DNA of 64,000 nt, from contig JBQDZM010000003.1 in assembly GCA_052108535.1 (NCBI GenBank), forward strand, positions 1 through 64,000, in the 5' to 3' direction. This document shows positions 52,326 to 61,097 of the stretch, in pieces. Numbering within the stretch: the stretch's first letter is position 1; the number at the start of each line of letters is the position of its first letter. The notes under the pieces were generated by a model. It ran no database searches. It was given only the letters and a program-made list of their open reading frames with translations, and had not been told where the DNA came from. A program made the translations under genes and the position numbers. Origin of the DNA: Galactobacter sp052108535. Lineage in GTDB: Bacteria > Actinomycetota > Actinomycetes > Actinomycetales > Micrococcaceae.

Positions 52326-52859
52326 ATGAGCTCCCCCGCAGAACTGAACGGCAACTGGAACCTCGACGCTGCCCACGCAAACATCGGCTTCACGATCCGC
52401 CACGCTGGCGTGTCCAAGGTTCACGGCACCTTCACCGACTTCTCCGGCCAGGCCGCCTCCACCGATGGCGCCGTCTCCGCAGAGGTCGAGATCAAGACCG
52501 CCTCCATCAACACCCGCAACGAGGGCCGCGACGGGCACCTGCAGTCCGCCGACTTCTTCGACGCCGAGCAGTTCCCCACCATCACCTTCAAGACCACCGC
52601 AGTCGAGATCGACGGCGAAGACGCCACCGTCACCGGCGACCTCACCATCAAGGGCATCACCAAGTCGGTGGAGCTCAAGGGTGAGTTCAACGGCACCGCC
52701 ACCGATCCCTTCGGCGCCCACCGCACCGGCTTCTCCCTGGAAGGCAGCATCAAGCGCGCCGACTACGACCTGACCTGGAACGCCGCCCTGGAGACCGGCG
52801 GATTCATGCTGGGCGACAAGGTGAAGCTGAACATCGAGGCCGAGTTCGTCAAGGCCTGA
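52326..52859 (+). CDS. YceI-family protein
   Basis: The 177-residue lipocalin-like beta barrel begins GNWNLDAAHANIGFTIRHAGVSKVHGTF and contains NEGRDGHLQSADFFDAEQFPTI and LTIKGITKSVELKGEF, all typical of YceI proteins that bind isoprenoid or other lipids. No signal peptide is present, so it is cytosolic. AGGACG precedes the ATG. The operator upstream suggests induction by oxidative or thiol stress. A hairpin terminator follows at 52905. Confidence 0.92.
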   Translation: MSSPAELNGNWNLDAAHANIGFTIRHAGVSKVHGTFTDFSGQAASTDGAVSAEVEIKTASINTRNEGRDGHLQSADFFDAEQFPTITFKTTAVEIDGEDATVTGDLTIKGITKSVELKGEFNGTATDPFGAHRTGFSLEGSIKRADYDLTWNAALETGGFMLGDKVKLNIEAEFVKA

Positions 52860-52904
52860 TCTCAGAACCTTCCACTGCGACCCACCTCGGTTGCAGGTCC
52901 CGAT

Positions 52905-52941
52905 GGGGCCCGGCCACTCGTGTTCGAGCGGCCGGGTCCCC
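52905..52941 (+). terminator. Hairpin terminator after yceI
   Basis: GGGGCCCGGCC (52905-52915) pairs with GGCCGGGTCCCC (52930-52941) with one bulge, and an inner CTCG/CGAG stem closes a TGTT loop. It lies 46 nt after the stop. Confidence 0.75.
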
Positions 52942-53021
52942 TCGTCGTTGTGCCCAGCCCGGTCGATGTGGCGCGCGACCCGTCGACGTTGCGCCCAGCG
53001 AGACTCGATAGGCTTAGGTCC

Positions 53022-53795
53022 ATGACGTCTGACGGCAATGGTTACGGAACTGGTCCCGACGAGACCCCGCGCTACGGTGTCCGCACCCCGGGTGGCACGC
53101 CCCATCCCCAGGGTCCGAACGCCCAGGGTCCCAGCAACCAGGGCCCGAACAACCCGGGCCCGTCCTCGCCGCAGCAGGCAGGTTGGGACACGCCCAGACA
53201 GAACGAAACGTTTGGCCCGTATGTCCCCGACAACCCTCCGGCAGCGGGAGGGTGGACCCAACCCGGCTACGGGCCCAACTACGGTCAGGGCTTCGGGCCG
53301 GGGTTCGCGCCGCAGGTGCCAGCTCGTCGGCCCGGGCAGGTGACCGCTGCGTCGATCATCCTGTGGATCGCCGCCGGCCTCTACACGCTGCTCATGGTCT
53401 CTGGCATGGGCATGCTCGCCGGAAGCGACATCAAGGCCACGCTGTTGGACTACACGGACACGCTGCCAGCCGATCAGGCCAGCCTGTACCGCGAGCAGTT
53501 CGAGAGCATCGACAACTCGATGCTCTCCTCTGCGGTCTACTTCCTGATCGTTATGGTTGTGGCCGTCGGCATTCTGGCCGCCGTGGCCGCATGGCGTACC
53601 TGGAAGGGCTCCAACGCCTGGAGGATCGCCGGAACCGTGTGCGGCGGTGCCATGGCGGCCTACCAGCTGTTCACGATCCTGATGGCTCCTGCGGCCGGAT
53701 TCCCCGGACTCGCCGTGTGCATCGTGGTGATCGTGCTCTGGTTCTCGAAGCCCGCTACTGCGTGGTTCAGGGCCCAGGCGGCACGCCGGCCCTGA
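53022..53795 (+). CDS. Membrane protein with Pro/Gly/Asn-rich N-terminus
   Basis: The 257-residue protein has a disordered N-terminal 100 residues with a degenerate repeat (NAQGPSNQGPNNPGPSS, later YGPNYGQGFGPGF), then four TM helices (ITAAS-type helix VTAASIILWIAAGLYTLLM onward). The layout is common for actinobacterial small membrane proteins of unknown function. The ATG at 53022 is 7 nt after TAGGCT (53009-53014), a leaderless start; the frame to 52920 lies in the terminator. Confidence 0.75.
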   Translation: MTSDGNGYGTGPDETPRYGVRTPGGTPHPQGPNAQGPSNQGPNNPGPSSPQQAGWDTPRQNETFGPYVPDNPPAAGGWTQPGYGPNYGQGFGPGFAPQVPARRPGQVTAASIILWIAAGLYTLLMVSGMGMLAGSDIKATLLDYTDTLPADQASLYREQFESIDNSMLSSAVYFLIVMVVAVGILAAVAAWRTWKGSNAWRIAGTVCGGAMAAYQLFTILMAPAAGFPGLAVCIVVIVLWFSKPATAWFRAQAARRP

Positions 53796-53804
53796 GGAAG
53801 CCCC

Positions 53805-54594
53805 GTGCCTTTTCGTCTCAACGATTACGTCCAGATCACCGACGCCACCAGCCAGAGCCCAGTCATCATCCACGCACCACATGGAGGCACGCTGCTTCCG
53901 CCCGGTGTGCGCGAGCAGTTCACCATCGGATCGCACGAACTTGAGGCCGAACACCACGAACTCGTGGACCACGCCACCGATACCATCGCACGGCAGGCGC
54001 TGTCCCAGGCAAAGGCCTCCGCGGTCATCAATCGCCTTTCCCGGCTCGTGGTGGACGTCGAACGATTCGACGATCCCAGCGAGGAGAAGAATGCCGTTGG
54101 GATGGGCGTCCTCTACACGCACGGGTCCCGGAGGCAGCGCCTCCGCGACCTTCCCGCGGACGTCTCTGACCTGAAACGGTTCTTTGTTGACTACTCGGAG
54201 GCCGTCACGCACCTCGTGGAACGCGCGCTCGCGGTGCACGGACGTGCCGTGGTGCTTGATGTGCATTCGTATCCGAGTCAGCCGCAACTTCATGAGCTGC
54301 ACACCGATGAACCGCCCCCCACCCTTGTGCGTCGGGTTCGAGACCTTCCACTGCACCCCCGAACTGCGTGAATTGGTGGGGCGGTCCTTCGCCGCGTTCA
54401 GGCAGGGCGACAATCAGACCTTCCACGGCGCCTACGTGCCGCTGAAGTAATACCTCGCTGAGCCACGGGTGCAGTCTGTGATGCTGGAAATTCGGCGCGA
54501 TCAGTACATGGACGAATCCCGAACTGTGATCGACCCGGCACGCGTGTCGCAACTGGGTGCCTGCCTCAGCGACTTGGTGAGGAAGGTGCAATAG
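53805..54594 (+). pseudogene. N-formylglutamate amidohydrolase-like gene, frameshift plus stop
   Basis: The first part has family motifs IIHAPHGGTLLP, VVDVERFDDPSEEKN and VVLDVHSYPSQPQLHELH. Near the C-run at 54305-54320 the frame must shift to continue as PPLCVGFETFHCTPELRELVGRSF. A TAA at 54448 then interrupts VPLK/YLAEPRVQSVMLEIRRDQYMDE, which runs to TAG at 54592. Two lesions show it is inactive. Functional relatives release glutamate from N-formylglutamate in histidine catabolism or act on similar amides. GAGGAAG precedes the GTG start, 9 bp after the membrane protein gene. Confidence 0.82.
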
Positions 54595-54633
54595 CCGGAC
54601 ATGGCCTAGCGGCTGTCCCCCTAATGACTGCCT

Positions 54634-55275
54634 CTAGTGCGGCACCGGCCCGGAGCGGTGCGCCAGGAGCGAGAGTTCGCTGGCGAGATCCACCCGCCGC
54701 AACGACACCCCGTCTGGCACGCGCAAGGCCACGGGCGAGAACGAGAGGATGCTGCGCACGTTGGCTCCAACCAGCCGGTCGAGAACCTCCTGTGCGGCGG
54801 CACCGGGAACGGTCAGGACCGCCATGTTGACCTTCTGGCGCTGAATCACCGGTTCTAGGGACCCCATTCCCTCCACCGTGAGGCCGGCGACGTCGCTGCC
54901 CACCACGTTGAGCGACTTGTCGAAGATCGCCACCACAGGGTAGCCGCGCCGCTGGAAGCCCGAGTACCCGGCCAAGGCCGTTCCGAGGTGGCCAGCTCCC
55001 ACGATGGCAACGCGCCACTGCTGATCCAACCCGAGGGCCGACTCCAGGGCCGGCACCAGATCCCCCACCGCATACCCGATCCCCGCGCGCCCGGTGACCC
55101 GCAGCAGGTTCAGATCCTTGCGGAGGGTGGCGGGTGTGGTCCCCGCCGATTGCGCCAAGCGCTGCGACGACACCGTGGCATGTCCGGCCATGCTGCCGGA
55201 GGTCAGTGCGCGCAGGTAGTAGGACAGCCTGCGCATCACCGGATCGGGGATCTGCTCCTTGGTGGGCCCGTTCAT
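54634..55275 (-). CDS. rex: Redox-sensing repressor Rex
   Basis: The 213-residue repressor has an N-terminal winged helix (MRRLSYYLRALTSG, then TVSSQRLAQSAGTTPATLRKDLNLL) and a Rossmann NADH-binding domain (VAIVGAGHLGTALAGYSGF, FDKSLNVVG). It senses NADH/NAD+ and represses respiratory genes such as cytochrome bd. The start overlaps the stop of the glutaredoxin-like gene (ATGA). Confidence 0.92.
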   Translation of the reverse strand: MNGPTKEQIPDPVMRRLSYYLRALTSGSMAGHATVSSQRLAQSAGTTPATLRKDLNLLRVTGRAGIGYAVGDLVPALESALGLDQQWRVAIVGAGHLGTALAGYSGFQRRGYPVVAIFDKSLNVVGSDVAGLTVEGMGSLEPVIQRQKVNMAVLTVPGAAAQEVLDRLVGANVRSILSFSPVALRVPDGVSLRRVDLASELSLLAHRSGPVPH

Positions 55276-55526
55276 GCACTCAACAGTCTGGTCAGGCGCT
55301 TGGGGTCGATGCGCCAGAAGTCCCGCTGCACGCCGTCCACCATGAGCACGGGAATCTCCACCGCATAGGTTTCCAGCAAGTCCGGGTCACCCGCCGCGTC
55401 CACGTCCTCCCAGGCGAGGCCCAACTGGGCGGTCACGGTTTCCACCACGGAGCGGGCGTCGTCGCAAAGATGGCATCCAGGCTTGGTGATGAGTTGGACG
55501 CGTGGGCTGGAAGCGGGCTGAGGCAC
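55272..55526 (-). CDS. Glutaredoxin-like (DUF836) thiol protein
   Basis: The 84-residue thioredoxin-fold protein has CHLC in LITKPGCHLCDDAR and the cis-Pro VEIPVLMVDG. It is probably a thiol-disulfide or sensor protein. It is translationally coupled to rex by a 4-bp overlap, so thiol and NADH sensing genes are co-expressed. Confidence 0.88.
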   Translation of the reverse strand: MPQPASSPRVQLITKPGCHLCDDARSVVETVTAQLGLAWEDVDAAGDPDLLETYAVEIPVLMVDGVQRDFWRIDPKRLTRLLSA

Positions 55527-55552
55527 AGACTCATTCTATAAGCGGTAAAGAA

Positions 55553-55591
55553 CGAGGGGCCGGAATCATCTGTGACGATTCCGGCCCCTCG
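55553..55591 (-). terminator. Hairpin terminator after the small basic protein gene
   Basis: A perfect 15-bp stem (55553-55567 with 55577-55591) and 9-nt loop lie 8 nt after the stop of the 32-residue protein gene, separating it from the glutaredoxin-rex unit. Confidence 0.82.
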
Positions 55592-55598
55592 TGAGCAC

Positions 55599-55697
55599 TC
55601 ACTTCTTGTTGCGGCGCTGGTGACGCGTCTTGCGCAGCAACTTGCGGTGCTTCTTCTTGGCCATACGCTTGCGGCGCTTCTTGATGACGGAACCCAT
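55599..55697 (-). CDS. 32-residue AURKAIP1/COX24-type basic protein
   Basis: The 32-residue protein is very basic: MGSVIKKRRKRMAKKKHRKL, then LRKTRHQRRNKK. This is the actinobacterial AURKAIP1/COX24-domain protein, a small ribosome-associated protein related to mitochondrial mS38. AGGAGG lies just upstream of the ATG at 55697 and a strong hairpin follows the stop. Confidence 0.92.
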   Translation of the reverse strand: MGSVIKKRRKRMAKKKHRKLLRKTRHQRRNKK

Positions 55698-55867
55698 GGG
55701 TCCTCCTGCTGTTATCTCGTGGACTTGTCGTCTTGTGACACCCAGGGACCCCGGATACCGGAGCGCGCGCGGGCGAAGATCGTTTTCATCCTACCTGCAT
55801 GCCCGGTGCGCTGTCGCATCGGGGTGAGGTGGGTCTCCTGGCTCCAGGTGTTTTCCTGAAGTACCAG

Positions 55868-56092
55868 TCAGTCGGTGCCGGTGCCGCGGAACTGGGCCGG
55901 GTCGATCTGCGCGGAACCCAAGTAGGCCTCCACTGCGTTTTCCGGGACCCGGTAGGAGCGGCCGAACTGCACTGCGGGGAGTTCGCCGGAGTGCACCAAC
56001 CGGTACACGGTCATCTTGGACACGCGCATCACGTCTGCGACCTCTGCAACGGTCATGAAACGGGCGTTCGCGAAGTGTCGGGGATCCGGCAT
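55868..56092 (-). CDS. BldC-like helix-turn-helix DNA-binding protein
   Basis: The 74-residue protein consists of one MerR/excisionase-type domain: FMTVAEVADVMRVSKMTVYRLVHSGELPAVQFGRSYRVPENAVEAYL. Chromosomal copies next to the AURKAIP1-type gene are common in actinobacteria, so this is a core regulator and not a phage excisionase. GGAGG precedes the ATG at 56092. Confidence 0.88.
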   Translation of the reverse strand: MPDPRHFANARFMTVAEVADVMRVSKMTVYRLVHSGELPAVQFGRSYRVPENAVEAYLGSAQIDPAQFRGTGTD

Positions 56093-56225
56093 CGGATGGT
56101 CCTCCGTGTCGTTAAGCGGCTTGGGCAGTCCTGGTGAGTCTACGTGAAACCTGTGACTGGAGTGTAGTCATGCGGCCGGTGTGTTGCGTGTTACTGGACC
56201 ATGCTCGTTTGATTGGCCCAGGGCG

Positions 56226-56705
56226 CTACTTACCTCGGCGTCCCCGCCGCTGCTTGTTCTGCTTGGCGAAGCGATCGAAGAACTCTTGCGCTCGCTCCAG
56301 CCCTTGTTCCACCGTCCGCCCCACGGTGTTGTGGGCGCGTTTGCCCTGCGCGTCCTCGGTTTCTATGTCCGACGAGTGCAGTTCCACCGCCGTCGTCGGC
56401 TCGCCATCCGTGGTGCCGACCGCGTCGGCGCCCGCGGCGCCTTCCTGGGCTGGCAACAGTTGCGCCACGAAATCCTCGACCTCGCGCAGCGGCTCAGGAT
56501 TGAGCGCATAGATGCGCCGTTGCCCCTGGACGCGCGTGTGTGCCAGCCCCGCATCCCTGAGCACCTTGAGGTGTTTGGACACGGTGGGTTGGCTGACCCC
56601 GACGGCATCCACGAGATCTCCCACGCTACGTTCCTCAGCAACGAGGTTTAGCAGGAGAGCACGACGGGTGGGGTCGGAGAGGACGGAAAACAGATCGGTG
56701 GCCAC
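56226..56705 (-). CDS. ArsR-family regulator
   Basis: The 159-residue protein has an N-terminal winged helix (SDPTRRALLLNLVAEERSVGDLVDAVGVSQPTVSKHLKVLRDAGL, then RVQGQRRIYALN). No metal-binding Cys motif is seen. The C-terminal 75 residues are acidic then basic (FDRFAKQNKQRRGRRGK) and atypically long. GTG at 56705 is 6 nt after TACGAT (56717-56712), so I prefer it to the GTG at 56711. It is convergent with no gene and lies before AcuC's end, on the same strand. Confidence 0.87.
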   Translation of the reverse strand: MATDLFSVLSDPTRRALLLNLVAEERSVGDLVDAVGVSQPTVSKHLKVLRDAGLAHTRVQGQRRIYALNPEPLREVEDFVAQLLPAQEGAAGADAVGTTDGEPTTAVELHSSDIETEDAQGKRAHNTVGRTVEQGLERAQEFFDRFAKQNKQRRGRRGK

Positions 56706-56757
56706 TCGCACATCGTAGCGAGCCGCACCGTCTCGACGTGGGATGTTAGAACAAGCG

Positions 56758-57957
56758 TCAGTCGAACCAGGGATCCAGGCCGAAGGCCGGGAAAAGCTCC
56801 TTGCGGGTGGCCATGATGGCGCGATCCACCGGATCGCCGGGGTCGTAGCCGACCTCCCACGAGCGCCACCAGAGATCCACGTCGTCGCCCATTTTCTCCG
56901 GGGCGTCCACGCCGTAGCGTTCCTTGACCCACTCCCGGAACGGGGGCGGGACGGGGGTGGAGAGCTGCAGTGGCTTGCCTGAGGCGATCGCCACCAGGTG
57001 AGACCAGGCCCGCGGCACCGTGTGAATGATGTCGTATCCGCCGCCGCCGGTGGCGATCCAGCGGCCCTCGGTCAGGTCGTGCGCCAGGTCCGCGACCGCG
57101 AGCGCCGACTGCCGCATTCCGTCCACGGAGAGCCTGAGGTTGGTCTGCTCGTCACGTGAGTGGCCGTCGGACCCGTGCTGGGAGACGATCACCTCGGGTT
57201 CAAAGGCTCGAGCCATCTGCGGGACCACCGCATGGAAGGCCCTGAGCCAGCCGCCGTCCTGCAACCCGGCTGGCAGCGCCACGTTGACGGCGGACATCGG
57301 GGCGCCCTCTCCGCCGGTCTCTGCGGCGAAGCCGGTTCCGGGGAACAACGTCCGCCCGGATTCATGCAGGGAGATGGTCATGACCCGGGGGTCGTCCCAG
57401 AAGATGGATTGGGTCCCGTCGCCGTGGTGGGCGTCGAGATCCAGATACAGGACACGGGCCACGCCTTCGTCCAGCAGCCGCGCGATGGCGCCAGCCGCGT
57501 CGTTGTAAATACAGAAGCCGCTGGCCCGGTTCCGCGAAGCATGATGCATGCCGCCACCGAAGTTCACGGCCGGACGCCCCTTGTCCTCTAACACGGACTC
57601 CGCAGCGACGAGGGAGCCCCCGAACAGCCTCGCGCTGGATTCATGCAGGGCGGGGAAGATGGGGTCGTCCTCGGTTCCCAGGCCAAAGGAAACATCCGGT
57701 TCCCCGTCCGGTCCAGAGGCGTCACGAACGGCCTGAACGTAGGCCGCGGAATGAACCGTGCGCAGCTGGTCATCATCGGCCACATAGGGGTGCAGCACCC
57801 GGCCGCGACCGTCGCCGAGCACGTCCAGATCTCGCAGCAAACGCGCGGTCAGAGCCAGCCGGACCGGGTCCATCGGATGACGTTCACCGAAGCGATATGC
57901 GGCCATGGTCTCGTCATAGACCAGATCCACACCGGGGAATGAGGTGTTGGAGATCAC
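56758..57957 (-). CDS. acuC: AcuC-type histone deacetylase-fold hydrolase
   Basis: The 399-residue zinc amidohydrolase has the active site HHASRNRASGFCIYNDAA, the metal motif YLDLDAHHGDGTQ, and GGGGYD near the end. AcuC removes acetyl groups from lysines, for example on acetyl-CoA synthetase. GTG at 57957 lies 6 nt after TAGCCT (57969-57964), a leaderless start. Confidence 0.92.
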   Translation of the reverse strand: MISNTSFPGVDLVYDETMAAYRFGERHPMDPVRLALTARLLRDLDVLGDGRGRVLHPYVADDDQLRTVHSAAYVQAVRDASGPDGEPDVSFGLGTEDDPIFPALHESSARLFGGSLVAAESVLEDKGRPAVNFGGGMHHASRNRASGFCIYNDAAGAIARLLDEGVARVLYLDLDAHHGDGTQSIFWDDPRVMTISLHESGRTLFPGTGFAAETGGEGAPMSAVNVALPAGLQDGGWLRAFHAVVPQMARAFEPEVIVSQHGSDGHSRDEQTNLRLSVDGMRQSALAVADLAHDLTEGRWIATGGGGYDIIHTVPRAWSHLVAIASGKPLQLSTPVPPPFREWVKERYGVDAPEKMGDDVDLWWRSWEVGYDPGDPVDRAIMATRKELFPAFGLDPWFD

Positions 57958-58040
57958 GAGAACAGGCTAGCCCACACCTGAGGCAGTGGTTGAATGGGCG
58001 CTGTCCGTGACAGCGAAACGATCGAGGAACCCTGAACAGC

Positions 58041-59462
58041 ATGGCCGCAGGCCCCACCCCAGACGGGGACGCACGCGAGAACGTGGCCCGTCGCCTCTTC
58101 TACGGTGCTCGCGACCTCGTGGATCGGTTGGCCGCCAGTTCTCCCGCCAGGCTGGCCATCGGCGTGTTCATGGCCTTCATCCTCGTGGTGACGATTCTGT
58201 TGAGCCTCCCGGCGGCTTCGGCCAACGGAGAGGTGACCCCCTTCGTCGACGCATTCTTCACTGCGGTCTCTGCCGTCTGTGTGACCGGCCTGACCGTGGT
58301 GTCCACAGCGACCCACTGGACCTTATTTGGCCAGATCGTGATCCTGGTGGCGATCTTTGTGGGTGGCCTCGGCATCCTCACGCTGGCCTCGATCCTCTCC
58401 CTCGCTGTGTCCAAACGACTGGGGGTCCGAGGAAAACTCCTGGCCCAGCAATCCCTGAACGTGTCCTCCTCCGGTCGGTTGGGTGAGGTCGGCTCGCTGC
58501 TGCGGATCGTGATCACGACCTCGGTCATCATCCAATTGCTGCTCACCGTCTGGTTGAGCACCCGATTCTGGAGTTACGGGGAGAGCCTGGGCAGGGGCGC
58601 CTGGCACGGGGTCTTCTACGCCGTGTCCGCCTACAACAATGCCGGTTTCACCCCACATTCCAACGGGCTGGTGCCCTACGAGGCGGACGCCTGGCTGCTA
58701 ACCCCTCTGATGCTCGGTGTCTTCCTGGGTTCGATGGGCTTCCCCGTGGTGATGGTGTTGCTGCACCAGCGGCACCGGATCAGCAAATGGAATCTACACA
58801 CCAAGCTCACCCTGACCGTCTCCCTTACCCTGGTCTTCCTCGGCAGTGCCGCGTGGGGGGCCTCCGAGTGGGGCAACGACGACACCATCGGACGGATGGG
58901 CTTCTGGGACAAGATCCTCCACACCCTCTTTGCCTCCGTCATGACTCGTTCCGGCGGATTCAACCTGGTGGAGCAATCCCAGATGCATCCGGCCAGCCTG
59001 GTCATCACGGACGCGCTGATGTTCGTGGGAGGCGGCTCGGCCTCCACGGCAGGAGGCATCAAGGTCACCACCCTCGCCGTGCTGATCGTGGCGATCCTCG
59101 CAGAGGCCCGCGGAACCACTCAGGTGCAGGTCTACGGAAGACGGATCGTCGAGTCCACGCTCAGGGTCGCGATCGCCGTGACCGGGCTGGGTGCCACCCT
59201 GGTGATGGTGGGAACCATCGCCCTGCTCGTCGTGGATCCAACGGCCAGATTCGATCACGCCCTCTTCGAGTGCATCTCAGCGTTCGCGACCGTTGGACTG
59301 TCCACCGGCCTGACGGAAACCCTGCCCCACGCTGGCAAGATCGTCCTCGCAGCCCTGATGTTCTTAGGCAGGATCGGTACGATCACCTTCGCGACGGCGC
59401 TGTCCTTGCGGCACACCCGCCAGCTTTATCACTACCCGGAAGAGAGGCCCATCATTGGCTGA
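58041..59462 (+). CDS. ktrB: KtrB/TrkH-type potassium transporter subunit
   Basis: The 473-residue channel-like transporter has four pore motifs: AVSAVCVTGLTVV, AVSAYNNAGFTP, SVMTRSGGFNLV and CISAFATVGLSTGLT. Each carries the selectivity-filter Gly. GAGGAA precedes the ATG. The regulatory subunit gene overlaps its end by 8 bp. Confidence 0.93.
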   Translation: MAAGPTPDGDARENVARRLFYGARDLVDRLAASSPARLAIGVFMAFILVVTILLSLPAASANGEVTPFVDAFFTAVSAVCVTGLTVVSTATHWTLFGQIVILVAIFVGGLGILTLASILSLAVSKRLGVRGKLLAQQSLNVSSSGRLGEVGSLLRIVITTSVIIQLLLTVWLSTRFWSYGESLGRGAWHGVFYAVSAYNNAGFTPHSNGLVPYEADAWLLTPLMLGVFLGSMGFPVVMVLLHQRHRISKWNLHTKLTLTVSLTLVFLGSAAWGASEWGNDDTIGRMGFWDKILHTLFASVMTRSGGFNLVEQSQMHPASLVITDALMFVGGGSASTAGGIKVTTLAVLIVAILAEARGTTQVQVYGRRIVESTLRVAIAVTGLGATLVMVGTIALLVVDPTARFDHALFECISAFATVGLSTGLTETLPHAGKIVLAALMFLGRIGTITFATALSLRHTRQLYHYPEERPIIG

Positions 59463-60126
59463 ACGACATGGCGACCACAACGCCCCCGTCCTCATCGTGG
59501 GGCTGGGACGCTTTGGCTCTTCGGTGGCCCAGCAGCTGGTCCAGCAGGGCAGGGAAGTGCTCGCGATCGAGCGCAACCCGGAATTGGTTCAGGTCTTTGC
59601 CGACTCCTTGACCCACGTCGTGGAGGCGGACGCCACCAACTTGGAAGCCCTTCGTCAGCTGGGTGCCCAGGAATTCTCTTCAGCAGTGGTCGGGGTGGGC
59701 ACCTCCGTGGAGGCGTCCGTGCTGATCACCGTGAATCTGGTGGATCTGGGCATCGAACACGTCTGGGCCAAGGCGATCACTCCCGCACACGGCAAGATCC
59801 TCTCCAGGATCGGCGCGAACCACGTCATCTACCCGGAGGCGGACGCCGGCGTGCGGACCGCCCATCTGGTGGGCGGACGCATGCTGGATTTCATCGAGTT
59901 CGACGACGGCTTCGCGATCGTGAAGATGTACCCGCCCAAGGAAACCCAAGGCTTCAGCCTCGCGGAGTCCCGCGTCAGGGAGAAGTACGGGGTCACCGTG
60001 GTGGGCGTGAAGTCACCTGGTGAGGACTTCACCTACGCCCAGCCGGACACCGTGGTGTCCCAGCGTGACGTCCTGATCGTCGCGGGCCACGTGGAGCTAT
60101 TGGAACGCTTCGCGGCTAGGCCCTGA
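59455..60126 (+). CDS. ktrA: KtrA/TrkA-type potassium uptake regulatory subunit
   Basis: The 223-residue protein has one RCK domain (VLIVGLGRFGSSVAQQLVQQG Rossmann motif, then VVEADATNLEAL) and a C-terminal TrkA_C domain (ESRVREKYGVTVVGVKSPGEDF). It gates the adjacent transporter in response to nucleotides. It starts at TTG 59455, inside the end of ktrB. Confidence 0.93.
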   Translation: MAERHGDHNAPVLIVGLGRFGSSVAQQLVQQGREVLAIERNPELVQVFADSLTHVVEADATNLEALRQLGAQEFSSAVVGVGTSVEASVLITVNLVDLGIEHVWAKAITPAHGKILSRIGANHVIYPEADAGVRTAHLVGGRMLDFIEFDDGFAIVKMYPPKETQGFSLAESRVREKYGVTVVGVKSPGEDFTYAQPDTVVSQRDVLIVAGHVELLERFAARP

Positions 60127-60172
60127 CTCTGGGAAAGACTGGGCCCACTGACAGATCAGACCCAGTGACGGA

Positions 60173-61003
60173 TCAGGAGTAGTCCTTCGCCATCTGCAGC
60201 GAGCGCTCCACGGCGTTCTTCTCGCCCTCGGCGATGGCTTCCCTGACTCCACGCTGATCGAACGTGAGGATGGCCTGCTCCGTGGTGCCCTTAGGGCTCG
60301 TGACCGCCTTGCGGAACGCGGCCGGGTCAGCGTCCGGCGTATCCAGCATCAGACCAGCACCGGCCAACGTGGCGGCCGCCAGCTGCCGTGCCAGATCCTT
60401 GTCCAGGCCGAGCGCCACGCCGCCGTCTGCCATGGCCTCTGCCAGGTAGAACGCGTAGGCGGGGCCAGAGCCGGACACCGCGGAGACCACGTCGATCTGG
60501 TGCTCCTGAACCTCATACACCTTGCCGGATCCGGCAAACACGGCGCGCGCCGCGTCCACCGCAGCGTCGTCGGCGTGGGTGCCGCGGGCCAGCGCCACGA
60601 CGCCCTTGCCCACCTGCAACGGTGTGTTGGGCATGGAGCGAAGCACAGGCTGGCCCTCCCCCAGGCTCGCTTCCAACGTGGCCAGCGTGATCGCAGCGGC
60701 CACAGAGACCACCACGGTTCCTGGCCTCAGCGCCGAGGAGATCTCCTGGCCCAGCTCCGCAATGGCGTACGGCTTCACACCGAGCAGCACGACGTCGGAT
60801 TCCGAGGCCGCCCACGTGTTCGCGTCCGGGTGTTCCTCCGCGCTACGGACCGGCACGCCGGTCTCAGTGGCCAGGGCGGCGGCGCTGGCCGCCGACTTAG
60901 TGGTGGCTCGAACGGCGTCGGCCGGGTGTCCGGCGGCCAGCAGGCCGCGCAAGATGGCTCCGTTCATGTTGCCGGAACCGAGGAAGGCAATGGTGGCAGT
61001 CAT
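60173..61003 (-). CDS. proC: Pyrroline-5-carboxylate reductase
   Basis: The 276-residue enzyme performs the last step of proline synthesis. It has the NAD(P)H motif IAFLGSGNMNGAILRGLLAAG, VVVSVAAAITLATLE, LRSMPNTPLQVGKG and the signature SAVSGSGPAYAFYLAEAMADGG. Start at the ATG at 61003; an ATG three codons earlier is possible. Confidence 0.94.
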   Translation of the reverse strand: MTATIAFLGSGNMNGAILRGLLAAGHPADAVRATTKSAASAAALATETGVPVRSAEEHPDANTWAASESDVVLLGVKPYAIAELGQEISSALRPGTVVVSVAAAITLATLEASLGEGQPVLRSMPNTPLQVGKGVVALARGTHADDAAVDAARAVFAGSGKVYEVQEHQIDVVSAVSGSGPAYAFYLAEAMADGGVALGLDKDLARQLAAATLAGAGLMLDTPDADPAAFRKAVTSPKGTTEQAILTFDQRGVREAIAEGEKNAVERSLQMAKDYS

Positions 61004-61097
61004 ACACTCCATCCAACCTCGAGGCACCGGCGGACTTCAAGCGCGGGTTGCCTGCGTGTCATCCCGCCAGGTCATCCCGCCAGGCGTGCAGAGGCGC

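Noticed and set aside
52182..54413. 743-codon minus-strand frame over yceI and its neighbours
   Set aside because: It is antisense to yceI and the adjoining genes, has no domain or ribosome site, and would cross a strong terminator.
55868..56092. Excisionase of a mobile element
   Set aside because: The domain is excisionase-like, but the neighbours are housekeeping genes and the position beside the AURKAIP1-type gene fits a BldC-like core regulator.
60144..60176. Two 16-bp similar segments between ktrA and proC
   Set aside because: Only two short imperfect copies, partly inside the proC stop region; no wider structure.
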